11,537 nt of DNA from assembly GCA_030612185.1 (NCBI GenBank), contig JAUWOI010000089.1, forward strand, positions 1 to 11,537, read 5' to 3'. The stretch's first letter is position 1; each line of letters begins with the position of its first letter. This document shows positions 1-5,926 of this stretch, one piece after another. The position numbers and the translations under genes were made by a program. The notes beneath the pieces are model-generated. The model was not told the origin of the DNA, did not search any database, and was given only the letters and a program-made list of their open reading frames with translations. Source of the stretch: Anaerolineae bacterium. GTDB taxonomy: Bacteria; Chloroflexota; Anaerolineae; B4-G1.

Positions 1-711
1 GCTAACTCCACTCCCATTTGCCAGGATACCGGTGTGCCTATCTTTTACGTTTACTATTCCCAGGGTGTCAGCACCCGCCAATTGCGGACGCAGATGGAGG
101 CGGCGGTGGCCGAGGCCACCCGCCGGTCCTACTTGCGGCCCAACGCGGTGGACTCCCTCACCGGCCGCAACAGCGGCAACAATCTGGGGGTGGGCTTTCC
201 TACCTTCCACTTCGAGGAGTGGGAGGAGGACTATCTGAAGGTGGACTTGCTCCTCAAGGGCGGCGGGAGCGAGAATGTGGGCGTGCAGTACAAACTGCCC
301 TACGGGCCGTTGAAGGCCGGGCGTGATCTGGAGGGGGTGCGCAAAGTGGTCCTGGACGCCGTCTACCGGGCGCAGGGCAAGGGGTGCGCGCCGGCGGTGC
401 TGGGGGTGGCCATCGGCGCCCACCGGGGCACCGGCTACGTCCATGACAAGGCGCAACTCTTCCGTCCGCTGGACGACACCAACCTGGTGCCGGAATTGGC
501 GGCGCTGGAGGAACGGCTGCTCGGCGAGTGCAACGAAATGTCCATCGGGCCGATGGGCTTCGGGGGAAAGACGACCGTATTCGGCGTCAAAATCAGGGCC
601 TACCACCGCCTCCCGGCCTGCTACTTCGTGAGTATCGCCTACATGTGCTGGGCCTGCCGGCGGGCGCGGATGATTGTTCACGTGGCATCATCTCCTTCGT
701 TTGAAGGCTGA
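1..711 (+). CDS. fumA: Fumarate hydratase class I, alpha subunit (5' truncated)
   Basis: This is the iron-sulfur subunit of a two-subunit class I fumarase/L(+)-tartrate dehydratase, which reversibly hydrates fumarate to malate in the cytoplasm. The frame is open from base 1, so the start lies outside the window and 236 codons remain. The three cysteines expected to bind the [4Fe-4S] cluster are visible: Cys7 in CQDTG, Cys129 in GKGCAPAVLGVAIG and Cys216 in MCWACRR. Their 122- and 87-residue spacing is close to that in E. coli TtdA (119 and 87, from memory). The family motif GPMGFGGKTTV precedes the last cysteine. Within this family only the tartrate dehydratase alternative is realistic; I prefer fumarase because TCA-type genes follow. 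The beta subunit gene is not adjacent but lies about 1.36 kb downstream, past an accessory block. The last residues (after MIVH) look unlike the usual tail and may have changed when that block arrived. Confidence 0.93.
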   Translation, partial: ANSTPICQDTGVPIFYVYYSQGVSTRQLRTQMEAAVAEATRRSYLRPNAVDSLTGRNSGNNLGVGFPTFHFEEWEEDYLKVDLLLKGGGSENVGVQYKLPYGPLKAGRDLEGVRKVVLDAVYRAQGKGCAPAVLGVAIGAHRGTGYVHDKAQLFRPLDDTNLVPELAALEERLLGECNEMSIGPMGFGGKTTVFGVKIRAYHRLPACYFVSIAYMCWACRRARMIVHVASSPSFEG

Positions 712-745
712 TGGAATCGCACTATGCTGGAAGGAGCGTGTTGCG

Positions 746-1222
746 ATGGGAATGATAATTCGAGTAGCATTCAATAACCAGAATTGGATGGGTAAGTGCA
801 CGAATATATCCAACGATCCTCGGTTTAATAAATGTACAACTAATACCGTCGATGTGAGTACCGAAATAGATGAACTTGGAAATTGTGAGGGAGAACACTG
901 TGTGGAAAAGACTCTCTGCACCGAGTGTTATTGGGAAAACTTTCAGGGGAACTTTGGTAAAAGAGCAACAGGTACTGTGTTCTTTGTTTTTCCAGATGTT
1001 GATGGTTCACTTGTTCTATGGGGCAGGTCAAAAGTGAAGAGAGTCGAGGGCAACAAAGTACATTTTGAAGAATTTCAACCTATGTCCGAGGAGAGATGGG
1101 TCAAAGGCTTGCGTGCAAAAGAGATTCTTGGAGTACATTGGGGGCAAGGAACATACCGATACCTTGATAAGACGCAGGAGGATTTCCTAATGAGTTTGAT
1201 CGCAAAGGTGGGAGGGGAGTAA
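746..1222 (+). CDS. Unrecognised cysteine-rich protein, 158 aa
   Basis: I do not recognise this protein family. I chose the ATG at 746 because an aaggag Shine-Dalgarno sequence (731-736) sits nine bases upstream; a longer frame from a TTG at 674 would overlap the fumarase gene and lacks that support. The N-terminal 61 residues hold six cysteines (18, 30, 47, 52, 58, 61), including a CVEKTLCTEC cluster that could bind zinc or another metal. The C-terminal half has alternating hydrophobic stretches (around FFVFPD and LVLWGRSKVKRV) and conserved-looking Trp/Gly positions (WVKGL, HWGQGTYRY). These suggest a small beta-rich, possibly PUA/EVE-like fold, which is only an impression. There is no signal peptide or membrane segment. 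The gene is visibly AT-richer than its neighbours and lies between the two fumarase subunit genes next to an MNT/HEPN pair, so it was probably acquired by transfer. A role in defence or nucleic-acid recognition is speculative. Confidence 0.8.
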   Translation: MGMIIRVAFNNQNWMGKCTNISNDPRFNKCTTNTVDVSTEIDELGNCEGEHCVEKTLCTECYWENFQGNFGKRATGTVFFVFPDVDGSLVLWGRSKVKRVEGNKVHFEEFQPMSEERWVKGLRAKEILGVHWGQGTYRYLDKTQEDFLMSLIAKVGGE

Positions 1223-1229
1223 AAAATCC

Positions 1230-1298
1230 TTATCCGAGGTACTCCTCAATCTCCTTGATGAGGAAGGGCAGGTTGGGGCGGGTTAATCTGAGGTCAGG
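1230..1298 (-). pseudogene. Possible decayed 3' end of a minus-strand gene
   Basis: Between the cysteine-rich gene and the MNT gene, the minus strand reads about 22 codons ending in RPNLPFLIKEIEEYLG followed by TAA (stop at 1232-1230). The composition, an amphipathic charged helix ending in EIEEYLG, looks like a genuine protein C-terminus. The same frame has no visible start here and runs into the MNT gene. I infer a remnant of a gene disrupted when the accessory block was assembled. It could equally be chance, and the parent gene is not identified. Confidence 0.25.
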
Positions 1299-1309
1299 GG
1301 CATTGGGTT

Positions 1310-1639
1310 ATGGAGAGAAAGGCGGTGTTGAGCCAGGAAACCCTTGAGGAAATCCTCCGGCGAATCGTGCGGGTGGCCCAGCCGGAGAGGATCATCCTGT
1401 TTGGCTCGGCGGCTCGGGGACAGATGAGACCTCACAGCGATGTGGATTTGCTGGTGATCAAAAGTGGGGAATTTGACCAGAATCGCCTTGTCGGCGACAT
1501 TTACATGAATTTGCATGGAGTGGGACAGGCGGTGGATGTGATTCTGGTCACCTCGGAGCAGGTGGAGCGATACCGCCATACGCACTGCCTCGTCATCGCC
1601 CCCGCTTTACGAGAGGGAAAGGAGGTCTATCGTGCCTGA
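1310..1639 (+). CDS. MNT-domain nucleotidyltransferase (MntA-like antitoxin)
   Basis: This is a minimal nucleotidyltransferase of the DNA polymerase beta superfamily, 109 aa, the usual size for the family. The hallmark GSX10DXD motif is intact: Gly32-Ser33, then Asp44 and Asp46, with a third acidic residue Asp76 in QAVDVILV, so the metal-binding triad is complete. In characterised MntA/HepT (type VII) systems the MNT protein neutralises its HEPN partner by transferring AMP to it; that role is inferred here. The start is an ATG with only a weak agggg ribosome site nine bases upstream. The gene overlaps the following HEPN gene by eight bases, as expected for a two-gene toxin-antitoxin operon. 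It lies in the block between the fumarase alpha and beta genes. Confidence 0.88.
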   Translation: MERKAVLSQETLEEILRRIVRVAQPERIILFGSAARGQMRPHSDVDLLVIKSGEFDQNRLVGDIYMNLHGVGQAVDVILVTSEQVERYRHTHCLVIAPALREGKEVYRA

Positions 1640-2039
1640 ACGCTACCCTCCGGATGACCCCAGGGAGTGGCTGAACAGGGCCCGAAGTAACCTGATGGTG
1701 GCCCGGACAGAAGAGCCGGGCATCTACCTGGAAGACCTATGTTTCAACGCGCAACAGGCTGCGGAGAAAGCGATCAAAGCCCTTTTGATCCAGCACGATG
1801 TAGAATTCCCTTATGTTCATGATCTTGCCGGGTTGCTGACATGGCTCGAAAGGGCCGGTCACGAAGTTCCGGAATCCATCAGACAGGCCGAGCGGCTTAC
1901 ACGGTTTGCCGTTTTCACCCGATATCCCGGCCTCACGCCGCCGACCAGCAGTGAGGAATATCGGGAAGTCCTCGCCCTTGCCGAAGCGGTGGTCCGCTGG
2001 GCCGAAGAGAGCCTGCGGAGCGGGCAGGACGGGCGATAA
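1632..2039 (+). CDS. HEPN-domain protein, partner of the MNT protein
   Basis: This 135-aa protein has the features of the PF05168-type HEPN family: an N-terminal WLNRARSNL helix, a central helix FNAQQAAEKAIKALLIQH, the FPYVHDLAGLL segment and the late FTRYPG motif (residues 96-100). It would be a four-helix protein forming a complex with the upstream MNT protein. The start is a GTG with ggaggt five bases upstream, and the reading frames overlap by eight bases, so translation is coupled. HEPN toxins are usually ribonucleases with an RX4-6H motif, but no such motif is present; the nearest histidines, His55 and His63, lack a correctly spaced arginine. It may therefore be a non-nuclease HEPN protein, use degenerate residues, or bind nucleotides. 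Gene order (MNT then HEPN) matches many chromosomal pairs of unknown activity. Confidence 0.85.
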   Translation: MPERYPPDDPREWLNRARSNLMVARTEEPGIYLEDLCFNAQQAAEKAIKALLIQHDVEFPYVHDLAGLLTWLERAGHEVPESIRQAERLTRFAVFTRYPGLTPPTSSEEYREVLALAEAVVRWAEESLRSGQDGR

Positions 2040-2071
2040 GGTAAGATATCGGTTTAAGGAGTAAGTCATCT

Positions 2072-2740
2072 ATGGCGACGTATGAACTGGACATTCCCAT
2101 CTCCGAAGAGGCCATCCGCGCTCTCCACGTCGGTGACGCGGTACGGCTGAGCGGTGTGATGGTCACTGGGCGCGACGCGGCCCACAAGTACCTGATCGAG
2201 AACTTCATCCGCCCTTTGACCCTTCGGCTACGCTCAGGGCAGGCAGTCTCAGGACAGCGTGCCGACGCAGTGCCCGAAAGCGAGCGACCGCTGTACGAGG
2301 AACTGCGGCGACTGCTCAAAGGCAGCGTCATCTACCACTGCGGGCCTGTCGTGCGGCAGGACGAGGAAGGCAGATGGCACTTCGTCGCTGCCGGCCCGAC
2401 GACATCCATCCGCGAGGAGGTGTATGAGCCAGAGGTCATCACCCACTTCGGGCTGCGCGGCGTCATCGGCAAGGGAGGCATGGGGCCAGGGACGCTGCGC
2501 GCCTGCCAGGAGCGCGGCGCGGTCTACTTCCACGCCGTCGGTGGGGCTGCCTCCCTCATCGCCGACGCGGTGAAGGAAGTCGTGGCGGTATACAAGAAGG
2601 ACGAGTTCGGCGTGCCGGAGGCGTTCTGGGTAATCCGCGTCGAGAACTTCCCTGTGGTGGTGACGATGGATACGCACGGGCGGAGCATCCACGACGAGGT
2701 GGAGGCGGCGTCGAGAGAAGCACTGGAAGGATTGATGTGA
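2072..2740 (+). CDS. fumB: Fumarate hydratase class I, beta subunit
   Basis: This is the C-terminal-domain subunit of class I fumarase/tartrate dehydratase, which completes the active site with the alpha subunit encoded at the start of the window. Family motifs are clear: GRDAAHKYL (residues 33-41), IYHCGPVV (87-94), AAGPTTSIR (106-114), GLRGVIGKGGM (127-137) and DTHGRSIHDEV (200-210). The start is an ATG with a taaggag site about ten bases upstream. At 222 aa it is somewhat long for the family. The excess lies around residues 49-67 (LTLRLRSGQAVSGQ and following), which breaks the usual link between ENFIRP and PESERPLYEEL and is encoded by a dispersed repeat. The frame stays open, so the gene is probably functional with a surface-loop insertion. 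It ends 12 bases before the first OFOR operon and is probably cotranscribed with it. Confidence 0.92.
   Translation: MATYELDIPISEEAIRALHVGDAVRLSGVMVTGRDAAHKYLIENFIRPLTLRLRSGQAVSGQRADAVPESERPLYEELRRLLKGSVIYHCGPVVRQDEEGRWHFVAAGPTTSIREEVYEPEVITHFGLRGVIGKGGMGPGTLRACQERGAVYFHAVGGAASLIADAVKEVVAVYKKDEFGVPEAFWVIRVENFPVVVTMDTHGRSIHDEVEAASREALEGLM
2216..2257 (+). repeat. Dispersed repeat inserted in frame in fumB
   Basis: This stretch encodes LTLRLRSGQAVSGQ within fumB; on the other strand the same bases read ACPERSRRVKG. I recall both peptides recurring in unrelated predicted proteins of Chloroflexota and other metagenomes, where they mark a short dispersed repeat. Inside it a 10-mer appears twice in near-identical form, ctcagggcag at 2233-2242 and ctcaggacag at 2248-2257, with a 15-base period that keeps the frame. 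The boundaries are approximate. The fumarase beta family has no such segment at this position, supporting insertion. Confidence 0.65.
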
Positions 2741-2752
2741 GGAGATGTCACC

Positions 2753-3019
2753 TTGAAACTCTGGCGCACACCGTTAGACGTTGATAAATTCACTTCTCCG
2801 CACGGCGAGGTACACATCATCAAATCCCGCTGTAAGGGGTGCGAATTGTGCGTGCGGTACTGCCCTCGTCAGGTGCTCGAAACGTCGGACGAGATGAATG
2901 AGAAGGGTTATCATCCGCCTCGGGCGGTTCAGCCGGAGCGGTGTGTGGCCTGCCGGCTATGTGAGTTGCTTTGCCCGGAATTCTGTATCTACGTGGTGGA
3001 GGTGAATGGGCGTGAGTGA
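2753..3019 (+). CDS. korD: 2-oxoacid:ferredoxin oxidoreductase, delta (2x[4Fe-4S] ferredoxin) subunit, operon 1
   Basis: This 88-aa polyferredoxin subunit relays electrons between the catalytic subunits of a 2-oxoacid:ferredoxin oxidoreductase and soluble ferredoxin. Two CX2CX2CX3CP motifs are complete: Cys27/30/33/37 and Cys64/67/70/74, enough for two [4Fe-4S] clusters; an additional Cys78 follows the second. The start is a TTG, preceded by a gga-gag ribosome site about eight bases upstream, and the gene begins 12 bases after fumB. Its last codons overlap the alpha subunit gene by up to 14 bases, so the two are translationally coupled. The delta-alpha-beta-gamma order is that of KorDABC-type complexes. 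Confidence 0.9.
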   Translation: MKLWRTPLDVDKFTSPHGEVHIIKSRCKGCELCVRYCPRQVLETSDEMNEKGYHPPRAVQPERCVACRLCELLCPEFCIYVVEVNGRE

Positions 3020-4166
3020 ATCTGGATTGTTGGAAGGCGCGTTTTTCCTGGACGGCGACACGGCAGTTGCCGAGGGGGCTATCTGTGCTGGCTGCCGCTT
3101 CTTTGGCGGCTATCCCATCACGCCGGCCACCGAGATCGCCGAGCGCATGGCGGCCCGGCTGCCGGAGGTCGGCGGCGTCTTCATTCAGATGGAGGACGAA
3201 CTGGCCTCGATGAACGCGGTGGTCGGCGCGGCCTGGGGCGGAGCGCGGGCGATGACTGCTACCTCGGGCCCCGGTCTCAGCCTGATGCTGGAGAACATTG
3301 GCCTGGCGATCATGACCGAGACCCCCTGTGTGGTGGTGAATGTGCAGCGAGGCGGGCCCTCTACTGGCCTGCCGACACTGGGCAGCCAGTCTGACATGAT
3401 GCAGGCCCGGTGGGGCTCCCACGGTGACTACGAGATCATCGCCCTGGCCCCCGGCTCTCCGCAGGAAGCGTTCGACCTGACCATCCGCGCTTTCAATCTG
3501 GCCGAAAAGTACCGCACGCCGGTGTTGGTGATGAGTGATGGGGCGGTGGGCCACATGACCGAGCGGGTGGTCATCCCGCCGGCGGACGAGATCTTTATCT
3601 ACCCCTGGCGCAAGCCAAAGGTTCCGCCCGGCCCCGACTTTCTCCCCTACGCGCCGGACGAGGACGGCGTGCCGCCTTTCCCGATCGCGGGGACGGGCTA
3701 CCGCATCCACGTGACTGGTCTGACCCACGACGAGCGCGGCTATCCGGTGGTGACGGCGGCGCAGCAGGCGATATTCCTCCCCCGCCTCATCGCCAAGATT
3801 CGAGACAACCGGCACGACATCATTGAACTGGTCGAGGACGGCGTCGAGGACGCCGAGGTCGTGGTCGTCTCCTACGGCATCTCGGCCCGCACGGCGCTTT
3901 TGCCGGTGCAACAGGCGCGGGAGGAGGGGTTGCGGGTGGGAATGCTCAAGATGGTGACCGTCTGGCCTTTCGCCGAGGACCGCATCCGTGAACTGGCAAA
4001 GAGGGTAAGAGCGATCGTCGTGCCGGAAATCAACATGGGGCAGGTCGTGCGGGAGGTCGAGCGGTGCGCGGCCGGACAGGCGCGCGTTATCCCTGTTACT
4101 CATCCTGGCGGCGACATTCACGATCCGGCGGATATCCTGGGCGCGATCCGCGAGGCGGCGCGATGA
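3006..4166 (+). CDS. korA: 2-oxoacid:ferredoxin oxidoreductase, alpha subunit, operon 1 (KorA-like)
   Basis: This is the alpha subunit of a thiamine-diphosphate-dependent 2-oxoacid:ferredoxin oxidoreductase (most simply 2-oxoglutarate + CoA to succinyl-CoA + CO2 with reduced ferredoxin, reversible). At 386 aa it has the usual KorA length. Conserved segments include GGYPITPATEIAE (34-46), QMEDELASMNAVVGAAWGG (61-79), AMTATSGPGLSLMLENIG (82-99) and GGPSTGLPT (116-124). The second half holds the TK-C-type domain (VSYGISARTA, then KMVTVWPF). The ATG at 3006 lies only two bases after ggaggt; the in-frame GTG at 3012 has better spacing, so the true start may be two codons later. The stop overlaps an ATG of the next gene (ATGA). 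It shares extensive similarity with the alpha subunit at 6274. Confidence 0.9.
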   Translation: MGVSESGLLEGAFFLDGDTAVAEGAICAGCRFFGGYPITPATEIAERMAARLPEVGGVFIQMEDELASMNAVVGAAWGGARAMTATSGPGLSLMLENIGLAIMTETPCVVVNVQRGGPSTGLPTLGSQSDMMQARWGSHGDYEIIALAPGSPQEAFDLTIRAFNLAEKYRTPVLVMSDGAVGHMTERVVIPPADEIFIYPWRKPKVPPGPDFLPYAPDEDGVPPFPIAGTGYRIHVTGLTHDERGYPVVTAAQQAIFLPRLIAKIRDNRHDIIELVEDGVEDAEVVVVSYGISARTALLPVQQAREEGLRVGMLKMVTVWPFAEDRIRELAKRVRAIVVPEINMGQVVREVERCAAGQARVIPVTHPGGDIHDPADILGAIREAAR

Positions 4167-5788
4167 GCAGGAGAGCGAGGGAGCAGGGGAGCGGAGGAGC
4201 GGAGAGGCAGAGGAGCAAGGTGGTGGTGGAGGAGATGAAGATGGAAGACGAACTGGCGGGCGTGCCGACAGTGGAGGAGATCGAGCAACACCCGATGGAT
4301 GAACTGTTGCGCACGGAGCGACTGCCGCACATCTGGTGCCCTGGCTGTGGGATAGGCACGGCGCTGAGTTGTTTCGTCAGCGCACTCACGCGCTCGGGGC
4401 TTGACCTGGACAAGGTAGCGATTGTCTCCGGCATCGGCTGCACCGGGCGGGTGGCCGGCTACCTGCGGCTCGATGGCTTTCACACCACCCACGGGCGGGC
4501 TATTCCCTTCGCCACGGGCCTCAAACTGGCCAACCCTGAACTCAAAGTCGTCGTTTTCTCCGGCGATGGAGATCTGGTTGCTATCGGCGGCAATCACCTG
4601 ATCCACGCCGCCCGCCGCAATATGGACTTGACGGTCGTCTGTGTCAATAATTTCAACTACGGGATGACGGGCGGGCAGATGGGGCCGACGACACCGACGG
4701 AGGCCCGCACCAGCACCTCGCCCCGGGGCAACCTGGAGCATCCTTTCAGCATCCCCAACCTGGTTTCTGCTGCCGGCGCGACCTACGTGGCCCGCTGGAC
4801 GACGCTCCACGCCCGCCGGCTGGAAAAGTCCATTCACAAGGCGCTCTTGAAGCCGGGCTTTAGCGTCGTCGAGGCCATTGCCCCCTGCCCCACGCTCTTT
4901 GTGCGCTTTAACAGAAAAAGGTTGGAAGGCGGGGATATTCTGAAGTATTATCAGGAGCACAGCGTCATTCGCCACGACGCTAAACCGTGGGAGGTGGACA
5001 TCGGATTTGGCGGAGAGATCGTCTGCGGCGAATTCGTGGACATTGAGCGGCCCACTTTCCAGGACCGTATGCGGGAGATGTACGGCGAGTTGCGCCCCTG
5101 TGATGACCTGGGGCTCCTACACCGCCCTTCCGCAGAAGCGACCACTTCCTTCGAGGTGAAGATAGAACTGGGGGAGGAAAAGCCCGCCGTTGCGCCGGCT
5201 CAAGTCAGACCGCACACTGTCGCCGGGACCGGACAGGTTGAGGTGTTGCTGGGTGGGTTTGGTGGGCAGGGCATTATCCTGTCTGGCAAAATCGTCGGCA
5301 AGGCGGCGGCGCTCCACGATGGGCGGGAGGTGACGCTGACGCAGTCCTATGGCCCCGAGTCGCGTGGAGGCGCCTGCAGTACCGCGCTCATCATCTCTGA
5401 CGGCGTGATCACGTACCCGCACGTCACCCGCCCGGCAGTGATGACGCTTATGTCGCAGGAAGCCTATACCACCTACCACGGCCAGTTGGTTGAGGGGGGG
5501 CTGCTCTTGATTGACGCCGGCCTGGTGGAGACTGACCCATCCGCCGGCCAGCGCGTCATCCCTATCCCGGCGACCCGTATCGCCGAGCAGGAACTGGGAC
5601 GGCGGATCGTGGCCAATATTGTGATGCTGGGGGCGCTGGCCGCGCTCAGCGACGTGGTGTCAGAGGAGGCTATGCGCCAGGCCGTTCTCGACAGTGTGCC
5701 CAAGGGGACAGAGGAATTGAACAAACAAGCGTTCGGGCGGGGGTACGAATACGCTATGGGCTTGCTTGGCGAGGATGCTGATGCCTGA
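4163..5788 (+). CDS. korBC: Fused beta-gamma subunit of 2-oxoacid:ferredoxin oxidoreductase, operon 1
   Basis: One frame carries two subunits that are normally separate. Residues about 35-315 (numbered from the ATG at 4163) are the TPP-binding beta subunit: HIWCPGCGIG (Cys59, Cys62), SGIGCTGR (Cys93) and IAPCP (Cys242) supply four likely [4Fe-4S] ligands, and GDGD (134-137) to VNN (161-163) followed by YGMTGGQ is the TPP/Mg motif. A linker of roughly 40 residues, rich in Glu, Ala and Pro, leads to a complete gamma subunit at about 358-541 (GGFGGQGIILSGK, TQSYGPESRGGA, MSQEAY). The ATG at 4163 overlaps the alpha subunit stop. A better start may be the ATG at 4241, with ggaggag six bases upstream; the intervening 26 codons come from a purine-rich repeat and read as low-complexity Arg/Glu/Gly. 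From 4241 the protein is 515 aa. KorBC is my label for the fusion. Confidence 0.9.
   Translation: MSRRAREQGSGGAERQRSKVVVEEMKMEDELAGVPTVEEIEQHPMDELLRTERLPHIWCPGCGIGTALSCFVSALTRSGLDLDKVAIVSGIGCTGRVAGYLRLDGFHTTHGRAIPFATGLKLANPELKVVVFSGDGDLVAIGGNHLIHAARRNMDLTVVCVNNFNYGMTGGQMGPTTPTEARTSTSPRGNLEHPFSIPNLVSAAGATYVARWTTLHARRLEKSIHKALLKPGFSVVEAIAPCPTLFVRFNRKRLEGGDILKYYQEHSVIRHDAKPWEVDIGFGGEIVCGEFVDIERPTFQDRMREMYGELRPCDDLGLLHRPSAEATTSFEVKIELGEEKPAVAPAQVRPHTVAGTGQVEVLLGGFGGQGIILSGKIVGKAAALHDGREVTLTQSYGPESRGGACSTALIISDGVITYPHVTRPAVMTLMSQEAYTTYHGQLVEGGLLLIDAGLVETDPSAGQRVIPIPATRIAEQELGRRIVANIVMLGALAALSDVVSEEAMRQAVLDSVPKGTEELNKQAFGRGYEYAMGLLGEDADA
4166..4234 (+). repeat. Purine-rich imperfect tandem repeat at the korA/korBC junction
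   Basis: The sequence just after the alpha subunit stop is almost purely purine, built of imperfect units such as gggagcagg, ggagcggagg and agaggcagaggagc with no fixed period (about 8-10 bases). It encodes the odd N-terminal stretch RAREQGSGGAERQRSK if translation starts at 4163, and ends in gtggaggag, which can serve as the ribosome site for the ATG at 4241. Its position is equivalent to the heptamer array between the second operon's alpha and beta genes. Confidence 0.6.
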
Positions 5789-5793
5789 ACGGA

Positions 5794-5845
5794 GGGAGTA
5801 GGGCGGACGCAGATTCGCGCTGATGAACGCAGATGTAGACGCATC
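5794..5845 (+). repeat. Dispersed-repeat fragments after korBC
   Basis: Right after the korBC stop there is one gggagta unit (5794-5800), the same heptamer that is tandemly repeated at 7384-7432. It is followed by two acgcagat copies (5807-5814 and 5827-5834) with a 20-base period inside a gRacgcagat...cgc.gat pattern. From memory, repeats of this acgcagat/cgctgat type are scattered through intergenic regions of many Chloroflexota genomes. No coding potential is evident. Confidence 0.5.
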
Positions 5846-5854
5846 AGCACCATC

Positions 5855-5889
5855 AAGCCTCCCGCAGGTTCCGAACCTGCGGGAGGCTT
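5855..5889 (+). terminator. Strong hairpin terminator after operon 1
   Basis: The arms aagcctcccgcaggttc and gaacctgcgggaggctt are perfectly complementary over 17 bp around a single central base, so the RNA would fold into a long GC-rich hairpin. The bases that follow, gtgtgtttt, give a modest T-rich tail. It lies about 70 bases after the korBC stop and before the second operon's promoter, as expected for a Rho-independent terminator. The symmetrical palindrome could alternatively be a dispersed palindromic repeat doing the same job. Confidence 0.7.
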
Positions 5890-5926
5890 GTGTGTTTTGG
5901 AATCTCACCGTCGGGAGCGCGGTTCG

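Noticed and set aside
674..745. TTG start at 674 for the unknown cysteine-rich gene.
   Set aside because: It would overlap the fumarase gene and has no ribosome site, whereas the ATG at 746 has aaggag at good spacing.
1283..1585. A 100-codon minus-strand frame opposite the MNT gene.
   Set aside because: The plus strand has an intact MNT catalytic motif and the minus frame has no recognisable features.
2820..4121. A 433-codon open frame on the minus strand.
   Set aside because: It lies wholly antisense to korD and korA, which have complete family motifs. Its protein is rich in His, Arg and Asp with no recognisable domain, as is typical of the shadow frame of a GC-rich gene.
4064..4162. An upstream start at 4064 for the fused beta-gamma gene.
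   Set aside because: It would overlap the conserved end of korA by about 100 bases and add residues absent from the family; 4163 or 4241 is better placed.
4118..4975. A 285-codon minus-strand frame opposite the beta subunit.
   Set aside because: It is antisense to well-conserved KorB sequence and low-complexity in composition, so it is a shadow.
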